Assembly (NCBI GenBank): GCA_036277115.1
Contig: DASUNM010000027.1
Span: forward strand, 558,001 to 622,000
DNA length: 64,000 nt
Direction of reading: 5' to 3'
DNA from: Pyrinomonadaceae bacterium
Lineage (GTDB): Bacteria; Acidobacteriota; Blastocatellia; Pyrinomonadales; Pyrinomonadaceae
The notes below the pieces were generated by a model. It saw only the letters and a program-made list of their open reading frames with translations, did no database searches and was not told the DNA's origin. The translations under genes and the position numbers were made by a program. Below, in pieces: positions 16,337 to 24,490 of the stretch (its first letter is position 1; each line of letters opens with the position of its first letter).

Positions 16337-19097
16337 AGGAAGGTCGCCCTGAAAGTCTTTCCAAGTCTCGCCGTACATTCTCTGCTTTTGGCGAACGAAG
16401 CTTCTCGAAGGTCGCTAGTGAGGCTTGAAGCAAGGCCGTTGCTTTTGCTTTGTCTCCTTGCCTATCGGCCAGCTTCGCTAACGAATGCTTAACGCTTGCT
16501 TTCCTGAACTGAAGGCCTAGAGACTCGGCAATTTCCAAAGCTTCAGTGTATAAGGCTTCGGCAGCCGCCAATTGATCCTGGGCCGTTTTCAAATGGCCCG
16601 TCGTTTCCAGGCACTCCGCATAACCCACCGGATTTTCAAGCCTCTTTAGCGACTCAAGACTTCTTTGAAGTGATTTTTCAGCTCTTTGGTAATCAGAGCC
16701 AGCAATTTGGAGAACACCCAACTGATGTAAGTCGTTGGCGATAACAGACTGATCTCCGAGTTTTTGTGCGATGTTTAGGCTGTCATTACAAAGACGCAGT
16801 GCCTCGGGGAAATTACCTTGGTCAAATGCGAGCAAGCTTTGAGTATGAAGGCAGTAAGCGATACCGATTTGATCTCCCAATCTTTGTTTGATTTCAAGGC
16901 AATCCTTACTGAATTGGGACGCGGCGGCAGGTTCACCCTGGTCCCGCGCGAGCAAAGCGAGACCGTACAGACAACTAGAGATGGCGTTTTCGTCACCGAA
17001 GCGTCTCCCGATCTCGAGACCCTCTTCGTATAGCCGTCGCGCATCTTTGAATTCACCTTTATCGTACGCGATGAAGCCTAGCAAATGTATAGTTGACGCA
17101 GTCTCCCCTTGGTTGTTCCGGCTCTCCGCGTTGCTTTCTTGGCATAGTCGTCGTGCTTCATCGAATTGGCCAAGACTGTGAGCGATAATCGCTAGGTTGT
17201 GCAAAATCTGACCTAGTATTAGCTTATTGCCGAGGTTTCTTTGTAGCGCGAGGCTTTCGTCTGCAAGCTCGCGCGCTGCGCGAATGTCACCACGCCTATA
17301 ATACGAGCCTGCGACATTGTTTAGCCACGAGGCTATTTGATGTTCGGAGCCTGAGCGCCGAGCCATAGTTAATGCGAGTTTACTGACTGCCAGCGCCTCA
17401 TCCCAATAACCACGCACAGATAGCATGCCAGTGCTTGGCAAAGCCATGGCATAAGCTAGCTGAATTACACTTATGCCGTCGCCTAGCAAAAAGGCCAAAT
17501 CCGTAGCCGTCAACAAGTTATCTTTTTCCGCTTCCAGCTCATTGTAATCTTCACCCGTTGGCTTTCGGTGAGACTCGGCGAAGCGCAAAAACCGACTGAC
17601 AAAGCGTGGGCGAAAAGACTTACCCCTGGGGTCGCTATCGAGGCGGGCTTTGGTGAGCTGTCTAGTCAACCCTTCGATAGCCAGCCGTTTGCTTTCATCT
17701 GTTGTGTGAATGAGCCAGAGAGCTGAAAGGCTCTTTACGGCGTTCCGGAATTTTTTCTTGTCGCTTTCTTTTCCAAAGTTGGCGACTTCAGCCACTGCTT
17801 TTCTACTAGCGCTCGGCGCGAACAGGGAAAGTGCCAGCAGAACAGCACGGCCCCCTTTGTCTAACTGTTTTAGGTTGTAAGAGCGATTGAAAACGCGCTC
17901 GACTGCTTTACCTTCACCTTGTTGTAAGTCATCTAACACCTCGTCAGGATCTTGCGCGAGATCAATCTGTCCGACAATCCATTGTAGGACCAACGGATTA
18001 GCTTCGGCAGTTTGAATTAATCGAGCGCGATCGAGGTTGGCAAAAGCTCCCACCTCGTGGGTCTGGGCCATCAATCGGTCGAGGAGGTTACTGGCCTCTT
18101 TCGCCGACATGACTTCTATAGGAATATCGTGGGCTTCTTCAATCTTGTCACGCGTGGTAATGAGCGCGGTACACGGAGCTGGTTTGCCCAGCCAGTCGAT
18201 GCAATGCGCTTGTTCGGAAAGGTCGATGGTTTCAAAGTTGTCCAATACCACGAGGGTTGGAGTCGACTTGACCAGATCCCGCACTTGTTCGTTCTTTAGC
18301 TCTAGAGGAAGCTTTCGCAGATCTGAATCGCCCAGCTGAGTCGCGATACCGTCGAGCAATGTCGACAAACTGAAACTCTCAAGCCCGTCAGCGCTGACCC
18401 ATGCAATTCGTCCCGCAAAGGTCTCAATTAGTCCGCGCACTGTCTCAGCTGCAATCGCCGTTTTGCCAACTCCACCCGCGCCCCACAACACGACCAAGTG
18501 GTTTTTTCCTGGCCTCAGTTCTTGAGACACGCGCTCGATAAAGTCTTGGTTCTCTCGATCTCTTCTTGAGATAAACCCAACCTTGGGCGGATTGGGGATA
18601 TCCAAGCTTGCAGGTGTGCCAACTGAAGGAGCGAACAATTCGTCAAGCGCTCTCCGAATGCCTTTAGTCACGTCAAGAAAGGCTTGGTCTTGATTCGGCC
18701 AAAGCGTCACCGGTCGGATATCGCTTGGAAGCGAGTGTAGTTTTCTGAATGGCGCGCCCTGCCAATCCACCGGTCTAAGAACCACGGGAATGACCCGAGC
18801 TTCTCCAGCCTCATGTCTTTCCATCGCCCGCTTCACTTCTACGGCATTGATGTAGTCCGAATTCATGAAGTCCGGACTGATGAGAAGCAAAATCACCTTG
18901 GCTGAATTCAGGTGCTTCTCAATCTCTTCATTCCATTCTTTGCCGGCGGAGATGTCGCGGTCATACCAGTCGGTGATTACGCCCTGCCGTTTGAGATTGG
19001 AGAGGTGCTTCTTCAGTTCGTCGCGAAGTTTCTCGTCCTCGTGAGCATAGGAATAAAAAACTTCTACTGAGTCGTGAGGTTCAGGGGACATATTCAT
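16335..19097 (-). CDS. TIR-NB-ARC-TPR protein (NLR-like STAND ATPase)
   Basis: A 920-residue protein with three parts. Residues 10-155 are a TIR domain: VEVFYSYAHEDEKLRDELKKH, a WYDRDISAG loop, then LLLISPDFMNSDYI followed by Glu87 in AVEVKRAM, the place of the NADase glutamate. Residues about 175-450 are an NB-ARC/STAND ATPase with Walker A GAGGVGKT (206-213), Walker B LVVLDNFETID and the sensor ALITTRD. From about 570 to the end are tetratricopeptide repeats, recognised by the recurring LGD..IA..LH pattern. Related proteins sense a ligand with the repeats, oligomerise, and use TIR to destroy NAD or make a signal; several act in anti-phage defence. The start codon directly follows the stop of the propeller gene (TGAATG), so translation is probably coupled. 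G+C looks lower than in its neighbours. Confidence 0.93.
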   Translation of the reverse strand: MNMSPEPHDSVEVFYSYAHEDEKLRDELKKHLSNLKRQGVITDWYDRDISAGKEWNEEIEKHLNSAKVILLLISPDFMNSDYINAVEVKRAMERHEAGEARVIPVVLRPVDWQGAPFRKLHSLPSDIRPVTLWPNQDQAFLDVTKGIRRALDELFAPSVGTPASLDIPNPPKVGFISRRDRENQDFIERVSQELRPGKNHLVVLWGAGGVGKTAIAAETVRGLIETFAGRIAWVSADGLESFSLSTLLDGIATQLGDSDLRKLPLELKNEQVRDLVKSTPTLVVLDNFETIDLSEQAHCIDWLGKPAPCTALITTRDKIEEAHDIPIEVMSAKEASNLLDRLMAQTHEVGAFANLDRARLIQTAEANPLVLQWIVGQIDLAQDPDEVLDDLQQGEGKAVERVFNRSYNLKQLDKGGRAVLLALSLFAPSASRKAVAEVANFGKESDKKKFRNAVKSLSALWLIHTTDESKRLAIEGLTRQLTKARLDSDPRGKSFRPRFVSRFLRFAESHRKPTGEDYNELEAEKDNLLTATDLAFLLGDGISVIQLAYAMALPSTGMLSVRGYWDEALAVSKLALTMARRSGSEHQIASWLNNVAGSYYRRGDIRAARELADESLALQRNLGNKLILGQILHNLAIIAHSLGQFDEARRLCQESNAESRNNQGETASTIHLLGFIAYDKGEFKDARRLYEEGLEIGRRFGDENAISSCLYGLALLARDQGEPAAASQFSKDCLEIKQRLGDQIGIAYCLHTQSLLAFDQGNFPEALRLCNDSLNIAQKLGDQSVIANDLHQLGVLQIAGSDYQRAEKSLQRSLESLKRLENPVGYAECLETTGHLKTAQDQLAAAEALYTEALEIAESLGLQFRKASVKHSLAKLADRQGDKAKATALLQASLATFEKLRSPKAENVRRDLERLSGRPS

Positions 19098-21065
19098 TCA
19101 AGGCTTCTGCGGTTTTAACTGCGGCCGGACGGCGCGAGGGATGTCGTCGGGATCGCCTTCCGTATTTTCATTCTTTACTTTGGAGCGGCCGCCGCGAAGC
19201 AGAGGCGGCAACTTGGCAGAAGGCAGACTCACCGTGGCCAATGAAGTCGTGCGTCGCAGGATGGCGCCGCCGCGGCCCGCAATCCAGGTGTCTGACCCGC
19301 CGTGATACGCCACCGCAAACAGAGAGGTACTGGTGATCGTCGGTTGCGAAGCCCACGCGACGCCTCCGTCTTTGGTCGCCAGCACGAGACCGTGATCGCC
19401 GGCAGCCATCGCGTCGTCGCGTGACGCTGTTGAGACTGCGAACAAGTTGCTCGAGACGCCGCTCTCCTGATCTTTCCACTTCACTCCGCCGTCATCAGTG
19501 CGCAGGATGATTCCTTTTTCACCGACCGCATAGCCGGTTTTGTCGTCGGCGAACGCCACTGAATACAGCCACTCTTTCAAGTTGAGATCAATATGCTTCC
19601 AGGAGTTGCCGCCATCTTCGGTGCGCATGATGGTGCCGCCTGAGCCGACGACTACACCGCGTTTCGCGTCAAAGAAGGTCACGTCTTCCAGCCAGGCACG
19701 GGTCTTCGAAGGCTGCCCTTGCCAGGTTTCGCCGCCGTCTTCGGTGCGCATGATCGTGCCGCGAGCGCCGACCACCCAACCAAGCTTTGGAGAAACGAAC
19801 CAAAGGCCGGTGAGGTCTTCGGGAATTCCCGTTTCGAGTTTATGCCACACGATGCCGCCATTCGACGTGCGCAGAATTGTGCCGTGATCACCGGCGACCC
19901 AACCGTTGGCCGCGTCGGTGAAAGCCACCGCGTTCAGCCGCTCGCGCGTTCCCGAAGGTCTTACTGTCCAGCTTTTCCCGCCTGACGAAGTCGCCAGAAT
20001 TTTTCCGCGCGCGCCGACGGCCCATCCGCGCGAGTCATCGGCAAAGAAAATGTCCCCGATGTCGTCGCGTCCGCCTTCGGTCAGACGCTCCCAACCCAGT
20101 CCACCATCATCGCTGCGCACGACCAGACCGTCACCGCCGGCGGCCCATCCCGTGTTCGCGTCTGAGAAATAAATCGTGACGAGGCGCGGGTTGGTGCGAA
20201 TGCTTGCCGGAATCCAGAGCCTTCCCCCGTTACCGGTGCTCAACACGACGCCGTTGTCACCGGCGATCCAGCCGTTCTTCTGATCAGAAAAGTAGACCGT
20301 CAGCAGATCGCTTTTCATGCCAATGTCCAGAGGCTCCCAGGTGGCGCCGCCGTCATCACTCAACAACACACGACCGCCGTAACCGACGGCGATGGGGCGT
20401 TCAGGAGTAATGAAGGTGACGCCAGTCAAAGGCTGCGGGCCAAGCCGCACGGTCTCTTTCCAGTTCTTCCCGCCATCGGTCGTGCGTAAGATCGTGCCGC
20501 GTTCACCCGCTGCTAACCCTGTCGTCCTGTTGGTGAATGAAACCGAAAAGAGGTGCGCGCGCGTGGAACTGAGTTGCGGTGACCAGGTCTGGCCGCCATC
20601 CGTCGTCGCGACCACGGCCCCGTAAGTTCCGACGGCCCATCCGCGCGCCGGATCGTCAGCCGCGAATGTCACTGAGTACAGATGATCCTTCGTCGGCACC
20701 GGGACTTGCGTCCAACGCTTGCCGCCGTTCGTGGTGCGTAAGATCGTGCCGCGCGCGCCGACGGCAATCGCCCGGCGGCGATCGAAAACGTGCAGTCCGC
20801 TCAGCGTCGTAACAATGCGGGTGCGCTGGCTAGCCCATGAAAAGCCGCCGTCAGTTGTGTAAAGAATTACTCCGTCGGATCCGACCGCCCATCCGTGGCG
20901 CTGATCTTTGGCAAATCTGATGGCCGCGATCGCGTTGCCCTGCGGCAGAGGGTTCTGCCATTCCCATCCACGATCAGCGGATTGAGCGCTCGTCACTGCT
21001 GCCCCCGCAAAGACGATGAGCGCGACGAAACAACCCGTGATGATTTTTGCCGATAATCCGTTCAC
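19098..21065 (-). CDS. Secreted YCF48/BNR-type beta-propeller protein
   Basis: A 655-residue exported protein. A signal peptide (about 1-28, VALIVFAGAAVTSAQS) is followed by about thirteen repeats of roughly 43 residues, each with the pattern GxxGTILRTTDGGKxW and an intervening GWAVG, as in YCF48/HCF136 photosystem II assembly factors and BNR sialidase-like proteins. The repeats should form one or two seven-bladed propellers. The C-terminus (GDPDDIPRAVRPQLKPQKP) is charged and disordered. No enzymatic residues can be named. It is the first gene of a two-gene unit; its TGA abuts the ATG of the TIR-NB-ARC-TPR gene. In acidobacteria such propellers also occur alone, so a shared function is an inference from the coupling. 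Confidence 0.9.
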   Translation of the reverse strand: MNGLSAKIITGCFVALIVFAGAAVTSAQSADRGWEWQNPLPQGNAIAAIRFAKDQRHGWAVGSDGVILYTTDGGFSWASQRTRIVTTLSGLHVFDRRRAIAVGARGTILRTTNGGKRWTQVPVPTKDHLYSVTFAADDPARGWAVGTYGAVVATTDGGQTWSPQLSSTRAHLFSVSFTNRTTGLAAGERGTILRTTDGGKNWKETVRLGPQPLTGVTFITPERPIAVGYGGRVLLSDDGGATWEPLDIGMKSDLLTVYFSDQKNGWIAGDNGVVLSTGNGGRLWIPASIRTNPRLVTIYFSDANTGWAAGGDGLVVRSDDGGLGWERLTEGGRDDIGDIFFADDSRGWAVGARGKILATSSGGKSWTVRPSGTRERLNAVAFTDAANGWVAGDHGTILRTSNGGIVWHKLETGIPEDLTGLWFVSPKLGWVVGARGTIMRTEDGGETWQGQPSKTRAWLEDVTFFDAKRGVVVGSGGTIMRTEDGGNSWKHIDLNLKEWLYSVAFADDKTGYAVGEKGIILRTDDGGVKWKDQESGVSSNLFAVSTASRDDAMAAGDHGLVLATKDGGVAWASQPTITSTSLFAVAYHGGSDTWIAGRGGAILRRTTSLATVSLPSAKLPPLLRGGRSKVKNENTEGDPDDIPRAVRPQLKPQKP

Positions 21066-21164
21066 GTTTTGAGCTTTAAGTGACGCCTGGGATTAACGCC
21101 GATTATAGATTCGGAGGCGATGGAAAGCGAGACTCAACGGGATTGCGGGATTTGCGCCTCTGGC

Positions 21165-21294
21165 GCAGCACAGTGCGGAAAGGCTATGCCTTTCCGGTTC
21201 GCCTGAGTTTATTCTTTCACGCCGAGGCTCAGCCTCGGCGGAAGAGTGAGTATATTACTAGCCGGTAAGCCGCAGGCTTACCGCACTGTGCTGC
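21165..21294. repeat. Palindromic element with perfect 14-bp inverted ends
   Basis: GCAGCACAGTGCGG at 21165-21178 is exactly repeated in inverse orientation as CCGCACTGTGCTGC at 21281-21294. Between them are GGAAAGGC-tatg-CCTTTCC, GCCGAGGC-tca-GCCTCGGC and GGTAAGCC-gcag-GGCTTACC hairpins. It fills the gap between the propeller gene and the RNase H gene. Nothing coding is seen. Confidence 0.75.
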
Positions 21295-21354
21295 GGCCAA
21301 GCCGCAGGGGATGGCATTTCTACAGGGGTGATTGTCAGCCTCAAAGGGAGGCAA

Positions 21355-21867
21355 CTAGAACAATTGCTCGTCATCGGCCTCTTCCGGCTCAATGACGCCA
21401 ATCTTGTCCACGGCATCCTGCAACACCGCGGGCTCGACATGGCCGAGCGCCGCGATCTTACGCGCAGCTTTGTCGGCCGCCTCCTGGATCACGTGGCCGA
21501 CGTGACCCTGAGACCACTGCCACTCAACCTGATGACGCTCGGCGGCTTCATCCAGACGCTTCCACCAATCGTGATTCGTCTTGCGGCGAAAGCGGCCGCT
21601 CATCGTCTCAACGACGTACTTCGAATCCGTGTGCAGACGAACGCGGCAAGGTTCTTTCAAAGCTTCCAGGCCCAGCGCAGCCGCGGCGATCTCGGCCTGT
21701 TGATTAGTGGCTTTGCCCAGGTAAATTCCAAACGCGCGCCAAAGACCTTTAAAGCCGAGCAGAGCCACCCCCGCCGCGCGCGCCACATCACGGCCATTGC
21801 CGAGGCTCGAGCCGTCGCAGAAGATCGTCACTTGCTTTGCTGGTCGTCGATCGCTCTCAGGTTCCAT
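21355..21867 (-). CDS. Ribonuclease HI family protein
   Basis: A 170-residue RNase H-fold protein that would cut RNA in RNA-DNA hybrids. Catalytic acids can be placed in VTIFCDGSSLGN (Asp), QAEIAAAALGLEAL (Glu) and RLHTDSKYVV (Asp); the C-terminal handle and last site are in WQWSQGHVGHVIQEAADKAARK. The start at 21867 (ATGGAACCTGAGAGC) is preferred over the ATG at 21885, which adds six residues with no family match. The N-terminus differs from E. coli RnhA and is closer to the RNase HI-like group with a longer first loop. It stands alone between repeats. Confidence 0.85.
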   Translation of the reverse strand: MEPESDRRPAKQVTIFCDGSSLGNGRDVARAAGVALLGFKGLWRAFGIYLGKATNQQAEIAAAALGLEALKEPCRVRLHTDSKYVVETMSGRFRRKTNHDWWKRLDEAAERHQVEWQWSQGHVGHVIQEAADKAARKIAALGHVEPAVLQDAVDKIGVIEPEEADDEQLF

Positions 21868-22269
21868 CCGGCGCGAGCCTAACACGGCCTGAACGGTTTT
21901 TGCAGTGAGATTGGAAAGCGTAGGATGTAGCTACAAGCTGCGAAGCAGCGGTTGTAGCTAAGCCGAAGGCGAGGCTCTGCGAGCCTTGGGTTACCAGCAA
22001 ACAGAATTTTGTAGGAGCCGCGAAGCGGCGACCAATCCTCAACGGGGCAGTCGAGTTGATTCTGCCTCGAAAATAAAAACGTTAACCCGAGACTGAGATG
22101 TCGCCCGCTTCGCGGGCTCCGCTAATCAAAAGGGCCTGTTTCCAAAGGCTCGCAAAGCATCACCCTTGGGCTTAACTAAGACCGCTGCTTCGCAGCTCGA
22201 CGAGTCAAAGGCCACCCGCTGCCATACCGAAACTAGTCCCAAGGGAGCACGTACCCTAGAATACCGCCG
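21868..22269. repeat. Non-coding gap with GCGAAGC-type short hairpins
   Basis: No gene is supported here. The stretch contains several short palindromic words such as AGCTGCGAAGCAGCGG, GCCGAAGGCGAGGCTCTGCGAGCC, GCCGCGAAGCGGCG and GCCCGCTTCGCGGGC. A TAGAAT box (22257-22262) lies seven bases before the ATG of the next gene, which could mark a nearly leaderless transcript; no matching -35 was found. Confidence 0.45.
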
Positions 22270-22737
22270 ATGATTCTGCAGGCGCTGCAATTGACCACAC
22301 GCGATCCGGCGCGAGCCTGTCTGCTGGCGCGGATGGCGGGGTGGATTGTTGTCCTCTCGATGCTGGCGAGACTATTGCCGCTATCCCGCGCGCTCCAGAT
22401 CGTTTCGACAGAGGTCCGGCAGAAATCGACCAACGTCGATCCAGTTCAGTTCTCATCGGCGATCGACGCATTGCTTGAATCCAACGTCTTTGTTTTCAAA
22501 CCGAGTTGTTGGAAACGCGCGACGGTGCTGCACCGGTACTTAGCGCTGGCCGGCGTGGCCACCACAATTCGTTTCGGCGTAAGAAAAGATGCCGACCGCG
22601 AATTGAAAGGACATGCGTGGCTGGAATTGAATGGGAAGCCAATCCTGGAAAGCTCGCCGCCCACCTACACGGTTACCTACTCGTTCCCATCGGATCAACA
22701 GTTTGAAGGCGACCTGGCAGTACTCGCCAGCTCTTAA
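22270..22737 (+). CDS. Lasso peptide B2-type transglutaminase-like protease (orphan)
   Basis: A 155-residue protein with the pattern of the B2/leader-peptidase component of lasso peptide biosynthesis (PF13471 type). A hydrophobic N-terminal helix (about 20-45) is followed by FKPSCWKRATVLHRYLALAG with the likely nucleophile Cys80, GVRKDADRELKGHAWLELNG with the likely His115, and a C-terminal TYSFPSD. In lasso systems this enzyme cuts the leader peptide, helped by a B1 recognition protein, before a B3/C cyclase closes the ring. No B1, cyclase, precursor or exporter is seen within the window, so this is an orphan. Such orphans are frequent in acidobacteria; they may act on another peptide. Confidence 0.82.
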   Translation: MILQALQLTTRDPARACLLARMAGWIVVLSMLARLLPLSRALQIVSTEVRQKSTNVDPVQFSSAIDALLESNVFVFKPSCWKRATVLHRYLALAGVATTIRFGVRKDADRELKGHAWLELNGKPILESSPPTYTVTYSFPSDQQFEGDLAVLASS

Positions 22738-22856
22738 CTGACACGAAGAGCGTCTTATGAAGACGACTGGCACAGACTTCAGTCAGTGATATTAGGAAGA
22801 ACCACAGACAAGAGTCTGTGCCACTCTTCGGTAACTATCTCCCGAAAACAGATTCC
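22738..22856. repeat. Short inverted repeat around TGGCACAGACTTCAGTC
   Basis: TGGCACAGACTTCAGTCAGTG and ACAGACAAGAGTCTGTGCCAC form inverted arms in the gap between the B2-like gene and the convergent secreted-protein gene. The same word, GAGTGGCACAGACTTCAGTCTGTG, recurs at 50775-50800. Because it sits between two convergent genes it could also act as a terminator, but there is no U-tract. Confidence 0.45.
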
Positions 22857-23561
22857 TTAAAATGGGCTGGCGGGAACTTTCGGGCCTGCCAGCAATTCGC
22901 CCTTGGTGCACTTGCCGGATTCGAGGTCGATGGACGCGACGATGATAGGAGGCGGGTTTCTGCGTTTATCTCTAATCACGTCCATGTCGGTTTGCACCTG
23001 CGCCTTCGGCGAGTTCTTCGGCGGCTCCTCGTTTTGCGGTGGGCTCAATTTTGGAATGGCTTCGGCGGTAAGCAAAAGCCTGGCGGGGCCGTTAGCTGAG
23101 GCGCGGTACTCCACGGAAGGATTCGCAAAGCTGCCGATGCACTTTTGAATAAGTCGGTCGGCGGTCTTTCTCGAAATAGTTCGCTTGATCTCGGAAGTCA
23201 CGCCCAGAGTTGCCGTGACGCTGTGAGTATCACTGCGCTTGCCGTTTGCGGTGTAGTAACCCAACACGTCTGTAACAGTCGTTGCATATTCGTTGACTGA
23301 AAAACTCCACACCACCCGTCGATCGCCGGATCGGTTTACAACCTGGACCAGCGTGAAGTGGCGATCGAAATAGGCTGAAGACATGCCGCTGCGCACGATC
23401 GCATCGCGCGAGCCGGCGACGAGCGCGCGCTCAGCTTGGCTGAGCTTGATGATCGTTTGCGTGGATTGCGCGGGCGTGGTCGAACCGTGAACCGGCGCCA
23501 CGGACAAGAACGCGCCGACCAAGATCATCAGTACTGCCGGTCTTCGCATTGTCGTCGTCAT
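22857..23561 (-). CDS. Secreted protein of unknown function
   Basis: A 234-residue exported protein. The start at 23561 gives a good signal peptide (MTTTMRRPAVLMILVGAF, cleavage near APVHGS); the longer frame to 23642 would precede it with a non-signal stretch. The mature part has mixed alpha/beta composition, a KCIGSF and a KCTKGEL segment whose two Cys could pair, and a proline- and charge-rich insertion (PPQNEEPPKNSPKAQ) before the C-terminus. I recognise no family. It is divergent from the ferritin-like gene, with 101 bases between starts. Confidence 0.7.
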   Translation of the reverse strand: MTTTMRRPAVLMILVGAFLSVAPVHGSTTPAQSTQTIIKLSQAERALVAGSRDAIVRSGMSSAYFDRHFTLVQVVNRSGDRRVVWSFSVNEYATTVTDVLGYYTANGKRSDTHSVTATLGVTSEIKRTISRKTADRLIQKCIGSFANPSVEYRASANGPARLLLTAEAIPKLSPPQNEEPPKNSPKAQVQTDMDVIRDKRRNPPPIIVASIDLESGKCTKGELLAGPKVPASPF

Positions 23562-23662
23562 TCTAAATCGCCGGAATTGGAGTGTGCGAATCCGCAAATG
23601 TCGCGCACTTGTGCTAACTTGTTGCCGACAAACCAGCTTCATAACCCATCGCGGAGGACATC

Positions 23663-24127
23663 ATGGCAGAGCAGGACTTCGACAAGAAAGCCGTTGTCGC
23701 GCTTCTCAATGAAATCTTGGAAACCGAACTCGCCGGCGTCGTGCGTTACACGCACTATTCGCTGATGATTTTCGGCCACAATCGCATTCCGATCGTAAGC
23801 TGGCTGCGCGGCGAAGCCAACGTCTGCCTGGCGCATGCGAACGAAGCCGGCGAGCTGGTTACGCATCTCGGCGAGCATCCGTCACTTAAGATTGGCGCCT
23901 TGCTCGAGAGCGAACAGCATTCGGTGCAGGACATTCTGCTCGAGTCTTTGGAAGCAGAGAAGACCGGCCTGGCCCTTTACAAACGCTTGCTCGATGTCGT
24001 GCGCGACCGTTCCGTCTTCATCGAAGAGTATGCGCGCAGAATGATCGCGGAAGAAGAAATGCACATGGGCGAAGTCAACAAGATGCTGCGCAAGCCGGGC
24101 GAGATCCACCGGTTCAAGCCGGAATAA
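23663..24127 (+). CDS. Bacterioferritin-like diiron four-helix protein
   Basis: A 154-residue ferritin-superfamily protein. Helix A carries LNEILETELAGVVRYTHYSLM, helix B EANVCLAHANEAGELVTHLGEH, helix C SVQDILLESLEAEKTGLALYKRLL, and helix D EEYARRMIAEEEMHMGEV. The Glu and His spacing (ExxxxxxxY on helix A, ExxH-type on B and D) gives a diiron centre. Bacterioferritin stores iron as a ferric mineral in a 24-mer; bacterioferritin-like proteins of this length may also detoxify peroxide. A strong GGAGGACATC ribosome site precedes the ATG. Two small genes follow at 9-base spacings, so it probably leads a three-gene operon. Confidence 0.88.
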   Translation: MAEQDFDKKAVVALLNEILETELAGVVRYTHYSLMIFGHNRIPIVSWLRGEANVCLAHANEAGELVTHLGEHPSLKIGALLESEQHSVQDILLESLEAEKTGLALYKRLLDVVRDRSVFIEEYARRMIAEEEMHMGEVNKMLRKPGEIHRFKPE

Positions 24128-24136
24128 ATTTCCCTC

Positions 24137-24481
24137 ATGCCGAGACCCGAACGGACTGTCGAGTCAATGAGATTGCTTCAGGACTGGAGCAAGTGGCTCA
24201 TCAGTCTTGAGACGGTAGTCTGCATCAGCCTCTGGCCGAAACTAACCAGCACACCCGCGCCATCGGGTCTGATGTATGCGGGCTGGATGATGTTTTGGGC
24301 CTCAATCATCATCGCCGCAATCCTGCTGTTGTGCATCTCGCTGTTCGTGCGGCGCGTGGACGAATCAGGCGACCGCGACATAAAAATCGTTTGGCTCATC
24401 GTGGGCGTGCAGTATGCATGCTTCCTTTTGGGACTCGCTTGCTTTGCTTTGAACCTGCTGATCTTTTGGCTGGGTGTCTGA
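24137..24481 (+). CDS. Small membrane protein of unknown function
   Basis: A 114-residue protein with two or three membrane helices: a weak one at about 18-33, a strong one at about 45-70 (MYAGWMMFWASIIIAAILLLCISLFV), and a C-terminal one at about 84-112. A short charged loop, RRVDESGDRDIK, separates the last two. The start could be the ATG at 24137 or the later ATG at 24167. It is placed 9 bases after the ferritin-like gene and 9 before a secreted-protein gene. No named family is recognised. Confidence 0.65.
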   Translation: MPRPERTVESMRLLQDWSKWLISLETVVCISLWPKLTSTPAPSGLMYAGWMMFWASIIIAAILLLCISLFVRRVDESGDRDIKIVWLIVGVQYACFLLGLACFALNLLIFWLGV

Positions 24482-24490
24482 CAAAGATCA

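Noticed and set aside
21328..21882. Plus-strand frame of 184 codons opposite the RNase H gene
   Set aside because: The minus-strand frame carries the complete RNase H catalytic pattern; this one has none.
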